A stretch of DNA of 19,882 bases from Chitinophagaceae bacterium (GCA_025924755.1 JAICHT010000027.1:1-19882), one strand, 5' to 3'; numbered from the stretch's first letter, positions 10,301 through 16,788 are shown. A program made the numbers and translations. Notes: generated from the sequence alone by a model not told the origin.

Positions 10301-10610
10301 ATTGGATTTGAATGTGACACAGGACATTTATTTAGTGACACCCAATAAGCAGCGCCACACACTAAGGTTTTCTATAGATATTACCAACCTGGGTAATTTA
10401 ATCAATAGCAACTGGGGTGTTTACCAGGGAGCAAGCGTTACCAGCTTTTTGAAATATGATAAACTGGCAGCAGATGGCAGAACGCCGATCTTCTCGTTCC
10501 CATATGCCAACGGAGTGAGCCAGGTGCCGTATACCAAATCCTATCAAAATAATATCAGTGCCATATCCCGCTGGCAGGCGCAGATAGGCATTCGCTATAT
10601 TTTTAATTAA
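7320..10610 (+). CDS. Oar-like TonB-dependent receptor with N-terminal carboxypeptidase-regulatory-like domain
   Basis: A protein of about 1096 residues starting at ATG 7320, with AAGG a few bases upstream. An in-frame TTG at 7299 is possible but would add residues before the signal peptide. Residues 1-23 look like a signal peptide. Residues about 26-110 match a CarboxypepD_reg fold (GVVQDATGAGLQGATVVAV, then KDGLYNLPNARVGG and YTVTASFVGF). A plug follows, with TEVVVTGSRQGKVF, DGANFNN, and ISPYDVRQGAFSGAGINSV. The rest is a large outer-membrane barrel ending IRYIFN. The DLNGDGFFSNDLIYIP motif is common in Oar-like receptors. It probably binds or imports a large ligand using TonB energy; the ligand cannot be read. 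A strong terminator follows, so the next gene is probably transcribed separately. Confidence 0.9.
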   Translation: MQFKNLLLFFMVFTGCVFKGLTQETTSEIQGVVQDATGAGLQGATVVAVHVPSGTHYATTTRKDGLYNLPNARVGGPYTVTASFVGFSEEKLDNITLLLGQDYKADFKLQSQSQQLTEVVVTGSRQGKVFNTSHTGSQEIVNRTQIERLPTINRSLQDFTRLTPTANGLAFAGQSNQYNNVTVDGANFNNSFGLSSTLGGQTNSQPISLDAIEQIQVNISPYDVRQGAFSGAGINSVTRSGTNEVKGSVYTYIRTPGLQGYKVGDVTVPKQNYSYNLRGFSVGGPIIRNKLFFFVSGESERLTQPGTNYIASDASHQPNGVSVSNANADTLNALKKFLMDTYHYDPGVYEGYSYKTQSDKITAKIDWNINEKNTFTIKYNYLKSSRNVPPSNSGSVNTSYGRAAGQYALPFTSSGYTINNNFNILIAELNSRISNKISNKLQVGFTALRDFRSAASPSAFPLVDILDGNGNPYTSFGYEQYTYGNVLNTNVYQLNDIFTLYKGSHEITLGTQNSIKTFSNGFSPAYEGVYRFNSLSDFYASAAGTKPAARYDLSYSLTKDGSFPLVGPKETDLGFFAQDKWRATHNFTLTYGLRVDAPLYQNTFFYNPVVDTLTKFRNGIHVNTGQKPGTNVLVSPRVGFNWDVKGNQQTQLRGGVGLFAGPPPFVWISNQASNSGVAFFGSISNGAGYVFNPDVNAYRPTGISSALGKSYSLNITDPNFKYPQALKSSFAVDQKLPGNFIVTLEGTYAKDVNAAFFQNINLPATGITLAGADNRIRYNSGTNTPTQIYPLDSSKAASVTNPNIGNAIYMTNVNKGFAYTATIQVQKNFRNLYLNVAYTYSKSKDVMTGGSTASTMWGSKPTVGDPNTPELGYSNAYLPHRIIASAYYRKEYAKHFATSVGLFFEAAPSGTESYVYNGDLNGDGFFSNDLIYIPRNASEIVLESSAKVGGVADTRTPEEIWNEVDNFINNNHYLSKHRGEYAQRNAAIDPWFKRLDLNVTQDIYLVTPNKQRHTLRFSIDITNLGNLINSNWGVYQGASVTSFLKYDKLAADGRTPIFSFPYANGVSQVPYTKSYQNNISAISRWQAQIGIRYIFN

Positions 10611-10629
10611 AGAAAATTGATTTTCCATC

Positions 10630-10655
10630 AAAGCCGGCTGTATACAGCCGGCTTT
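10630..10655 (+). terminator. Rho-independent terminator of the TonB-dependent receptor gene
   Basis: A perfect 26-base palindrome with a GC-rich core (GCCGGCTG / CAGCCGGC) around TATA, running into a T-tract. It begins 20 bases after the receptor stop codon. The A-run before it is short, so it should act mainly on the plus strand. Confidence 0.9.
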
Positions 10656-10793
10656 TTTATTAAAAGAAGCAGCAATCATACTTGTATAATTTAAATTACA
10701 CGTATGCGGTATTAAGTTTTTATAAACAACAACCGCATTAAACAACAAAACTTAAGTTTGTGCTTTGTAAACATTCAGTAACACCCTTAGGTT
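10656..10793 (+). promoter_or_regulatory. Upstream region of the propeller-phosphoesterase gene, with a -7-like element and an inverted repeat
   Basis: TAAGTTTG at 10753-10760 fits the Bacteroidota -7 pattern TAnnTTTG, giving a leader of roughly 25-30 bases. No TTTG sits 19 bases before it, so the -33 element is missing or degenerate. Upstream, ATGCGGT (10704-10710) and ACCGCAT (10732-10738) form a 7-base inverted repeat with GTTT/AAAC nested inside. This may be an operator. Confidence 0.35.
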
Positions 10794-13226
10794 ATGAAAA
10801 TTGTTCTTACAGCTATTGGTACATTCTTCTCGCTGATATCGCTGGCACAAGCACCGCCTGCATTACAGCAGCAATTAAATAAGCATACCGTTAAATTGCC
10901 CAATGGCTGGAGTTTATCACCGACAGGCCATTCCTTACCACTGGGAGATCTGCCTTTGAATATGGCTGTTTCCTCTACCAAAAAATATATAGCTGTTACC
11001 AATAATGGCCAGAGTGTGCAAAGCATTCAACTGATTGATCCTATTCATGAAAAAGTTTTAGATAACATTGTTATTCCTAAATCGTGGTATGGGTTAAAAT
11101 TCTCGAAAGATGAAAAGTACCTATATGCCTCCGGCGGTAATGATAACTGGATTCTTCAATATAAAATCAATCAAAATAAATTACAATTAAACGACTCAAT
11201 CAAGTTGGGAAAAAAGTGGCCTGAAAAGATTTTACCCACCGGTATTGAAGTAGATGACGCGAAACATCTTTTATATGTAACCACTGCGGATAACCGTTCG
11301 CTTTATATCATTGATCTGAAATCAAAAAGCATAATAAAGCAGTTGCCGCTTGAAGCGGAAGCCTATATGTGTTTGCTGTCGCCGGATAAAAGGATATTGT
11401 TTATTTCACTATGGGGCGGCAATAAGATTTTACTGTTTGATACGCAATTACAAACCATTACTAAAGAGATTGCTGTTGGAGCGCATCCCAATGAAATGGT
11501 GCTTTCAAAAAACGGCAGGTTTTTGTTTGTAACCAATGCCAATGATAACAGTGTGTCGATAGTAGATGTGGTAAAAGCAAAAACAATAGAATCGCTAAAT
11601 ACTGCCCTTTATCCCGATGCGCCGGCAGGTACTACCAGCAACGGGCTGGCATTATCGGCCAATGAAAAGCGGTTATATGTGGCTAATGCTGATAATAATT
11701 GTTTGGCTGTTTTTGATGTATCAGCGCCGGGAAATAGTAAGGCAAAAGGCTTTGTTCCGGTAGGATGGTATCCTACCAATATAAAAATAATCGGCAACAA
11801 ATTATTTGTAACCAATGGCAAAGGCTTCTCTTCTTTTGCCAATCCTCAAGGTCCCAACCCGGTTCGCAGCGATGAAAAAGTAGATTTTGAAAAAGGCGAT
11901 ACTTCTAACGTACAGTATATAGCCGGATTATTTAAAGGAACCTTATCTATAATCAACGAACCTTCAGGCCAGGCGCTGGCAGTTTATTCTAAAAAAGTAT
12001 ATGCCAACACACCTTACACCAAAAAGTCGGAAGTGTATGCAACAGGCGAAGCCGGCAATCCGATACCGGAAAAAGTAGGAGCGCCTTCGCCTATCAAATA
12101 TGTGTTTTATATTATTAAAGAAAACAGAACGTATGACCAGGTTTTGGGCGATATGTCGCAAGGGAATGGTGATACCAGTTTGGTGCTGTTCGGTAAAAAA
12201 ATTACACCTAATGAACACGCCATTGCGCAACAGTTTGTGCTGCTGGATAACTTGTATGCAGATGGTGAGGTAAGTGCCGATGGGCACAACTGGAGCACCT
12301 CGGCTTATGCCACGGATTACCTGGAAAAAACATGGCCTACCAGCTATGGAGGAAGAGGAGGCGATTATTCGGCTGAAGGAAATAAACCCATTGCCAGTGC
12401 TAACAAAGGTTTTATATGGGATTATTGTAAACGGGCAGGTATCAGCTATAGAACGTATGGCGAGTTTGCAGATAATTACAAACCAAATATACCTGTATTA
12501 AAAAATCATTATTGTCCTTACTTTACCAGTTGGGATCAAAAAGTACGGGATACTACCCGCTATAATCAATGGCAACGGGAGTTTGATTCATTGCTTCAAC
12601 ACAATGCGGTACCGCAGTTAAATACGTTGCGCTTTATTAATGACCATACAGAAGGATTGGTGCCTAACCGCCCCACACCTTTTGCTCATGTAGCGGACAA
12701 CGATTATGCAGTAGGGTTATTTGTAGAGCATCTTTCTAAAAGCACTATCTGGCAGCAAAGCGTTGTGTTTATTATTGAAGATGATGCACAGAATGGGCCG
12801 GATCATGTGGATGCCCATCGTACCACTGCCTATGTAGCAGGAGGTTTTGTAAAACGGAATTTTGTGGATCATACGATGTATTCCACTTCTTCCATATTAC
12901 ATACAATTGAGTTGATCTTAGGATTGCCGCCAATGAGCCAGTACGATGCGGCTGCCACGCCTATGTGGCACAGCTTTTCGAAGCAGCCCGATGCCACTGG
13001 TTTTACTGCGCTGCCACCGCAGATTGATATTACCGAAAAAAATTCCAGCCAATCGGCCAGTGCCAGGTTAAGTATGAAGTTTGATTTTTCGAAAGAAGAC
13101 CGTGCGCCGGATCTATTATTTAACGAAGTGATTTGGAAAGCTGTAAAAGGTGAAGCTGCTATAATGCCATCGCCAAAAAGAAGCGCTTTCTTAAACGTGC
13201 ATTCGCAAACAGAAAAAGAGGATTAA
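10794..13226 (+). CDS. Secreted bifunctional YncE-like beta-propeller / phosphoesterase (alkaline phosphatase family) protein
   Basis: A protein of 810 residues with an N-terminal signal peptide (cut after about residue 20, LISLAQA). Residues about 40-400 form a YVTN/YncE-type beta-propeller with repeated blade motifs such as FVTNANDNSVSIVDV and LYVANADNNCLAVFDV. Residues about 435-740 match the PF04185-type phosphoesterase domain. Its ENRTYDQVLGD motif is at about 438-450, DGEVSADGHNW at about 490-500, and an acidic/His cluster (IEDDAQNGPDHVDAHRT) at about 658-677. These motifs contain the expected metal and catalytic residues. The protein probably hydrolyses a phosphoester in the periplasm or outside the cell; the substrate is unknown. 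The upstream receptor suggests uptake of phosphorylated matter, but the terminator between them means co-transcription is unlikely. Confidence 0.88.
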   Translation: MKIVLTAIGTFFSLISLAQAPPALQQQLNKHTVKLPNGWSLSPTGHSLPLGDLPLNMAVSSTKKYIAVTNNGQSVQSIQLIDPIHEKVLDNIVIPKSWYGLKFSKDEKYLYASGGNDNWILQYKINQNKLQLNDSIKLGKKWPEKILPTGIEVDDAKHLLYVTTADNRSLYIIDLKSKSIIKQLPLEAEAYMCLLSPDKRILFISLWGGNKILLFDTQLQTITKEIAVGAHPNEMVLSKNGRFLFVTNANDNSVSIVDVVKAKTIESLNTALYPDAPAGTTSNGLALSANEKRLYVANADNNCLAVFDVSAPGNSKAKGFVPVGWYPTNIKIIGNKLFVTNGKGFSSFANPQGPNPVRSDEKVDFEKGDTSNVQYIAGLFKGTLSIINEPSGQALAVYSKKVYANTPYTKKSEVYATGEAGNPIPEKVGAPSPIKYVFYIIKENRTYDQVLGDMSQGNGDTSLVLFGKKITPNEHAIAQQFVLLDNLYADGEVSADGHNWSTSAYATDYLEKTWPTSYGGRGGDYSAEGNKPIASANKGFIWDYCKRAGISYRTYGEFADNYKPNIPVLKNHYCPYFTSWDQKVRDTTRYNQWQREFDSLLQHNAVPQLNTLRFINDHTEGLVPNRPTPFAHVADNDYAVGLFVEHLSKSTIWQQSVVFIIEDDAQNGPDHVDAHRTTAYVAGGFVKRNFVDHTMYSTSSILHTIELILGLPPMSQYDAAATPMWHSFSKQPDATGFTALPPQIDITEKNSSQSASARLSMKFDFSKEDRAPDLLFNEVIWKAVKGEAAIMPSPKRSAFLNVHSQTEKED

Positions 13227-13229
13227 ATG

Positions 13230-13273
13230 AAAAGGTTTTAATTACCGAAATATCTTCATAATTAAAACCTTTT
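13230..13273. terminator. Bidirectional terminator shared by two converging genes
   Basis: AAAAGGTTTTAATTA (13230-13244) and its exact complement (13259-13273) form a 15-base stem with a 14-base loop. T-rich ends are present in both directions. It lies between the stop of the phosphoesterase gene and the end of the convergent response regulator gene. Confidence 0.75.
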
Positions 13274-13282
13274 TGATATTAG

Positions 13283-13681
13283 TTAAGAATCACAAAAGCT
13301 CAATAGCTTTTGCACAATGATTTGAAAACTTTTAAACTCCGGTGGTTTTGTAATCATTTCCACACCATATTTTTTACAAAAAGTTTTGTCAAGCACACTG
13401 TTGGAAGTGGTGAACATTACTACCGGTATCTCGTCAAAATCTTTATTGCTTTTAATAATGGAAAGTGTTTCCCTACCATCGAGTATGGGCATATTCATAT
13501 CAAGAATAATAAGGCATGGAAACTCGGAAGTTCCCTTTAACTTCTGTAAATAATCAAGTGCCTTTTGCCCGTCTTGTACTTCTATGATATTATAGTTGTG
13601 GCTGGTTTTCCCAAGCACTTCCCGCATAATCATCATATCATCCGGATCATCATCTGCCCAAAGAATGGTTTTCTTTTTCAT
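13283..13681 (-). CDS. Single-domain response regulator (CheY/Rcp1-like receiver)
   Basis: A 132-residue protein made only of a receiver domain. The acidic pocket is D10/D11 in WADDDPDD and the phospho-acceptor is D61 in IILDMNMPILDG. The switch Thr is T91 in MFTTS, and the conserved Lys is K112 in ITKPPEF. No DNA-binding or enzymatic output domain is present, so it should act by protein-protein contact, as a phosphorelay intermediate or as partner of a histidine kinase. No kinase gene is in the window, so it is an orphan here. The start is ATG at 13679-13681. The Pro-Pro after the conserved Lys is slightly unusual (most receivers have one Pro). Confidence 0.92.
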   Translation of the reverse strand: MKKKTILWADDDPDDMMIMREVLGKTSHNYNIIEVQDGQKALDYLQKLKGTSEFPCLIILDMNMPILDGRETLSIIKSNKDFDEIPVVMFTTSNSVLDKTFCKKYGVEMITKPPEFKSFQIIVQKLLSFCDS

Positions 13682-13756
13682 ATGGTTACTTATTCAGGTT
13701 CACAAATCAGGTACTACAGTAAGCCTTGGAGGGTTTTCTGAAGGGGTTGGATTAAA

Positions 13757-13815
13757 GTGGTGCAAAAGTAGATGTTGCACCACCAGGTGTATATAGTATT
13801 CGGCGACTGGTGCAA
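13757..13815 (-). promoter_or_regulatory. Promoter/operator candidate for the response regulator gene, with three TTGCACCA motifs
   Basis: GTGGTGCAA (13757-13765) and TTGCACCAC (13775-13783) are perfect 9-base inverted arms with a 9-base spacer, and TGGTGCAA recurs at 13808-13815. On the minus strand TACTTTTG (13763-13770) fits the -7 pattern TAnnTTTG and overlaps the inverted repeat. This would give a leader of about 75 bases to the response regulator. No -33 TTTG lies at the usual spacing, so the promoter may need an activator. Confidence 0.4.
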
Positions 13816-13986
13816 AATGGTCGTTGAATATGATGTGTCTTAGTTTCTTAACACTTTCTTAAGTAAGGGGGTGAATGAATATGGGTTTCTACTTACTACT
13901 CATTTTTAGCAGCAGAAATAAATTTTTACGATTGCATTTTTTAAAGGAAATATTTATTTTTCCATTTACATCTTAATCCATACTAT
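13816..13986. other. Intergenic stretch without a supported gene
   Basis: AT-rich DNA between the response regulator promoter region and the small membrane-protein gene. A 33-codon frame at 13875-13976 has a purine-rich stretch before it but no recognisable character. I saw no promoter at consensus spacing. Confidence 0.4.
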
Positions 13987-14151
13987 ATGAAAATAATTTA
14001 CTCACAAACTTTCGCTGATACGCTTGCTCAAAAACAAAAGTTTTTCCAGGCACTTTTCCATTCTAAAGTATTCAGGGCTTTTTCAATTGTTCTTTTATTC
14101 ATTTTATCCGTTTTACTGGCCTGTATGGTTGTAAATATTCATAGCAATTAA
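13987..14151 (+). CDS. Small single-pass membrane protein, unknown function
   Basis: A 54-residue frame, ATG to TAA, begins MKIIYSQTFADTLAQKQKFF. It continues with an amphipathic, basic segment and then a clear membrane helix at about residues 31-50 (AFSIVLLFILSVLLACMVV). The tail is short and polar (NIHSN). The sharp division into soluble N-terminus, helix and tail favours a real small protein over chance. It lies about 110 bases before the first DUF1622 gene on the same strand. I do not recognise the family. Against it: it is short, and no ribosome site or promoter at consensus spacing is evident. A Cys near the end of the helix does not form a lipobox at a usual position. Confidence 0.5.
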   Translation: MKIIYSQTFADTLAQKQKFFQALFHSKVFRAFSIVLLFILSVLLACMVVNIHSN

Positions 14152-14159
14152 TAGATTAT

Positions 14160-14190
14160 TTTGAAGGAGATTGCCTGATTTTAAAATTTG
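14160..14190 (+). promoter_or_regulatory. Likely promoter of the DUF1622 gene pair
   Basis: TTTG at 14160-14163 is followed after exactly 19 bases by AAAATTTG (14183-14190) and then C. The Bacteroidota consensus is TTTG, 19 bases, TAnnTTTG, so only one base differs. The predicted start is near 14194-14197, just ahead of the 14201-14246 hairpin. Confidence 0.5.
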
Positions 14191-14200
14191 CAACCCTCGC

Positions 14201-14246
14201 TGGTATAAAATTTAAAGACAATAATTATTGTTTAGATTCTATACCA
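14201..14246 (+). promoter_or_regulatory. 46-base near-perfect hairpin in the predicted 5' leader of the first DUF1622 gene
   Basis: The left arm (14201-14224, starting TGGTATA) pairs with the right arm (14225-14246, ending TATACCA) over nearly its whole length. There is one mismatch, one G-U pair and a two-base bulge. The tip is the perfect 14-base palindrome ACAATAATTATTGT (14218-14231). It ends 13 bases before the chosen start codon and lacks a following T-run, so it is not a normal terminator. It could be a 5'-UTR stability or translation element, or a DNA operator. Confidence 0.6.
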
Positions 14247-14259
14247 CTTGGGCAATTTC

Positions 14260-14568
14260 ATGTCATACTTAATTGTAGCATTAAAAGCTGTAGGCGCCCT
14301 GCTTATTGGCTATGCCAGTTGTTTGCTGTTTTATAGGTTTGTATGGGATGTATTGGTAAAACAATATAGCCTTAGCAATAAAGCAAGGATACTATATGTA
14401 AGTTATGTGTTGATGGCATTTGAACTCTTTCTCGGGGCCGGGTTGTTAACCACATTAGCTTCTCCTTCGTGGAGTGATATTGGAAAGTTAGTAGCCATTG
14501 CTGTACTAAGAACCGTATTGAAATATGCACTGAAAAGAGAAATGAATTACCAGCAAAAACAAGCGTAA
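14260..14568 (+). CDS. DUF1622 family membrane protein (first of a tandem pair)
   Basis: A protein of 102 residues from ATG 14260; an in-frame TTG at 14248 abuts the hairpin and is less likely. Three membrane segments lie at about residues 6-26, 45-67 and 74-92. The family signature is visible as FELFLGAGLLTT, then SPSWSDIGKLVAIAVLRTVLKYAL. The biochemical role of DUF1622 proteins is not known to me. Compared with the next gene, the acidic residue after LGA is replaced by Gly (G61), the main departure in an otherwise well-kept motif. The leader carries the 14201-14246 hairpin. It is likely co-transcribed with the second copy 94 bases downstream. Confidence 0.88.
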   Translation: MSYLIVALKAVGALLIGYASCLLFYRFVWDVLVKQYSLSNKARILYVSYVLMAFELFLGAGLLTTLASPSWSDIGKLVAIAVLRTVLKYALKREMNYQQKQA

Positions 14569-14662
14569 ACTTTATTTTAAATACATATACTAAAGCAATT
14601 TTCTAATAGTCACATACTGCAGGATTCATTGGCGTGGCAAAGCTTTTGTAAATAAAAAGAAC

Positions 14663-15034
14663 ATGCGTGAAATAGCGGAAGTAGTTGCAAGGTATATTAG
14701 TAACGGCGTCGAAGTAGTTGCCGCTTTAGTAATTGGCGGCGCTTTGCTATTAGTGGTTTATAGATATATCGTAACACTATTTACCACACCGCCTAAGTAT
14801 ACTAACCAGGCTATCCGTATAGAATTTGGCAGCGCCGTAGCGGTAGCGCTGGAACTTTTATTAGGAGCCGATGTACTATCAACCGCCGTGGCGCCTACCT
14901 GGAACGATATTGGAAAATTAGCCGCTATAGCGGTGTTGCGTACCGCATTGAACTACTTCCTCGAAAAAGAGTTAAAGAACAGTAAAGAAAACAATACATT
15001 CAACCCGACACACGAGGAGAATTTGCAGGTGTAA
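14663..15034 (+). CDS. DUF1622 family membrane protein (second of a tandem pair)
   Basis: A protein of 123 residues with three hydrophobic segments (about 14-40, 52-72 and 82-100). It carries the DUF1622 signature ELLLGADVLSTAVAPTWNDIG followed by KLAAIAVLRTALNYFLEKEL. It keeps the Asp (D70) missing from its upstream paralogue and has a longer hydrophilic C-terminal tail rich in Asn, Glu and Lys. The motif shared by the two copies (ELxLGAxxLxTxxxPxWxDIG then KLxAIAVLRT) indicates duplication and divergence, or two distinct subfamilies. The start is the ATG at 14663. Membrane location is inferred; the function is unknown. Confidence 0.9.
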   Translation: MREIAEVVARYISNGVEVVAALVIGGALLLVVYRYIVTLFTTPPKYTNQAIRIEFGSAVAVALELLLGADVLSTAVAPTWNDIGKLAAIAVLRTALNYFLEKELKNSKENNTFNPTHEENLQV

Positions 15035-15102
15035 TGAAAAGGATATTAATTTTAATTTTCCTCATATCTGCAAGGAAGATGGCCGGTGGTCCTTCAATAG
15101 TT

Positions 15103-16098
15103 TTATGGCTCCATCGGGTATTTTAATCCAATTTGTTTTCTTACTTCGGTCATTATTTCCTGTAGTTCCCTGCTTCGGGAGTGCGGCATCATCTTATTCT
15201 CTATATCACCTTTTAGAATATCATCGGTAGCCTGCTGCATTTCATAATTATATCCATTGGTGTTTCGTCCGTCCTCGAACGTTTCTATTAACTGGTGTTC
15301 GGAATTGTATAGCAAGGCAGTGGTGGCTTTAAAAAAATCGGGAATTTCAATAGATCCCTTATCGCCAAAAATAGACGCCTTGTTACTTGTTTTAATAGCA
15401 AGCGATGTTAGTAAAACTGCGGCAACCGTATCATATTGAAAAATCATACTGGTCGTTTCGTCCACACCCGTACGCGTCATACAGGCGGATGCCTTAATAC
15501 TATTGGGTTTCTGATTTAAAAAATAGGTAGCCAGGGCAATGGGGTAAATTCCAAGGTCTAATAAAGCTCCACCTGCCAACGATGGATTGTACATCCGTCC
15601 TTTTGGATCGTACTCCATTGGAAAACTAAAATCAGCTTGTATGGCTTTGACGGTTCCAATTCTTCCTTCATTCAGCCATTGTTTTGCTTTTTGCAGGGCA
15701 GGTAAAAAGTACGTCCACATGGCTTCCATTAAAAAAACATTTTTTTCTTTTGATATCGTAGCCAGTGTATTGAACTGCGTGTCATTAATGGTTATGGGCT
15801 TTTCGCACAATACGGCTTTACCATGCTGCAGGCAGGCCATGCTTTGTTCGTAATGAAAATTATGAGTGGTAGCAATATATACGGCGTCTACCAAATTGCT
15901 TTGATACAATTCGTTATAAGTAAATGCCTGCGGAACACCATATTGTGCTGCAAAAGCTGCTGCGCGGTTAGTATCGCTGGCTGCTACCGCTACCAGTTCT
16001 GCACCGTGTATGGCTGTAAAATCCTGTGCAAATTTGTGTGCTATTTTCCCGGCTCCCAATATGGCCCACCGTACTTTGCTTTTGTCTTGCATGTTCAT
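15103..16098 (-). CDS. Gfo/Idh/MocA family NAD(P)-dependent oxidoreductase
   Basis: A protein of 331 residues from the ATG at 16096-16098; a TTG at 16119 and an ATG at 16092 are also in frame. The N-terminal Rossmann fold shows VRWAILGAGKIAHKF (GAGKIA at 15-20), and the family's CEKP motif (98-101) carries the conserved Lys. The C-terminal half is the substrate-binding, mixed alpha/beta domain, with GGALLDLGIYPIALATYFL at about residues 180-200. That resembles the dihydrodiol dehydrogenase/glucose-fructose oxidoreductase-like branch. It probably oxidises or reduces a sugar or polyol in the cytoplasm. The exact substrate cannot be read. It is divergent from the DUF336 gene and convergent with the DUF1622 pair, so it is probably a single-gene transcript. 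Confidence 0.9.
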   Translation of the reverse strand: MNMQDKSKVRWAILGAGKIAHKFAQDFTAIHGAELVAVAASDTNRAAAFAAQYGVPQAFTYNELYQSNLVDAVYIATTHNFHYEQSMACLQHGKAVLCEKPITINDTQFNTLATISKEKNVFLMEAMWTYFLPALQKAKQWLNEGRIGTVKAIQADFSFPMEYDPKGRMYNPSLAGGALLDLGIYPIALATYFLNQKPNSIKASACMTRTGVDETTSMIFQYDTVAAVLLTSLAIKTSNKASIFGDKGSIEIPDFFKATTALLYNSEHQLIETFEDGRNTNGYNYEMQQATDDILKGDIENKMMPHSRSRELQEIMTEVRKQIGLKYPMEP

Positions 16099-16190
16099 TG
16101 TATTTATTAGGATAGCCAATTTAAAGCGATAATTTGTTTTAATGATATTTTGTTTTTACAACCTTCTGTATTTAAAAAGTTTGATGCCCT

Positions 16191-16220
16191 ACACTATATG
16201 ATAGTATCTTTCAACTATCT
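16191..16220. promoter_or_regulatory. Cluster of ACTAT/ATAGT half-sites upstream of the DUF336 gene
   Basis: ACTAT (16193-16197) and ATAGT (16201-16205) form one inverted repeat. GATAGT (16200-16205) and ACTATC (16214-16219) form a second that overlaps it. The cluster ends about 18 bases before the start of the DUF336 gene, a typical operator position. No consensus promoter at proper spacing was found. Confidence 0.35.
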
Positions 16221-16237
16221 AATTAAATATAACGGAT

Positions 16238-16708
16238 ATGGAACAAGCTGTTATGAATTCAATGATGGAAAGCATATTTTCAGCTATCGAAAAAATGATT
16301 CCCACCTATATGGCCAATGAAGTAGATAAAAGGATTGCGAATGGAAATGTAGCCATTTGCATTATAGATCCGGCAGGGCGGGTATATGGAAAGCTGTGGG
16401 GTGGCAACCAAATCAGGAACCGCCAATCGTACCAGGTAGCCTGGGTCAAAGCCAGCCAGGTATGGATTACCGGCTTAAAAACCGGTGAATATGAAAAGCT
16501 GGTTTTCAGCGGGCAGGTAGATGAAGAACAATATGGTATTGAACGGCCTGATCTTATAGGGTGGGAAGGTGGACAGCCTGTAACCTTGTATGATGGAACG
16601 ATCCTCTCCATTGGCTTTAGTGGCTTCCGAGGTATTGTTGACCTTGAAATTGTTGTAAAAGCATTTGAATCTATAGATTTTGGCAAATCTATTCCCGCCG
16701 GAAAGTAA
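16238..16708 (+). CDS. GlcG/HbpS-like (DUF336) protein
   Basis: A protein of 156 residues, ATG at 16238. An N-terminal helix (MMESIFSAIEKMIPTYMANEVDK region) is followed by the GlcG/HbpS fold: strand VAICIIDPAGRVYGKLWGG, a helix with SYQVAWVKASQVWITG, then GGQPVTLYDGTILSIGFSGFRG near the C-terminus. The GFSG-type glycine turn and SYxxAWxKA helix match the family. Members include heme-binding and redox-sensing HbpS and the accessory protein GlcG. There is no signal peptide, so it should be cytoplasmic. It lies between the divergent oxidoreductase and the TetR cluster and may be linked to redox stress, but this is inference. The 5' region holds a cluster of ACTAT half-sites. Confidence 0.8.
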   Translation: MEQAVMNSMMESIFSAIEKMIPTYMANEVDKRIANGNVAICIIDPAGRVYGKLWGGNQIRNRQSYQVAWVKASQVWITGLKTGEYEKLVFSGQVDEEQYGIERPDLIGWEGGQPVTLYDGTILSIGFSGFRGIVDLEIVVKAFESIDFGKSIPAGK

Positions 16709-16788
16709 AAACAAGCTGCTGTTTAAGGCTTTTCGCAGTATTACAAACTTATTTTAAGTAAGCATTAGCATTTGCAGCAACTAAAAAT

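Noticed and set aside
13875..13976. 33-codon plus-strand frame preceded by a G-rich run
   Set aside because: Very short, with a composition like translated AT-rich DNA and no clear helix or motif. The following 54-residue frame is far better structured.
15035..15102. Possible terminator between the second DUF1622 gene and the oxidoreductase
   Set aside because: Only short, bulged AT-rich pairings with a two-base loop are visible. A terminator is expected here but I cannot support one.
16306..16714. Minus-strand frames opposite the DUF336 gene
   Set aside because: They are antisense to a gene with clear GlcG/HbpS motifs and have no family features of their own.
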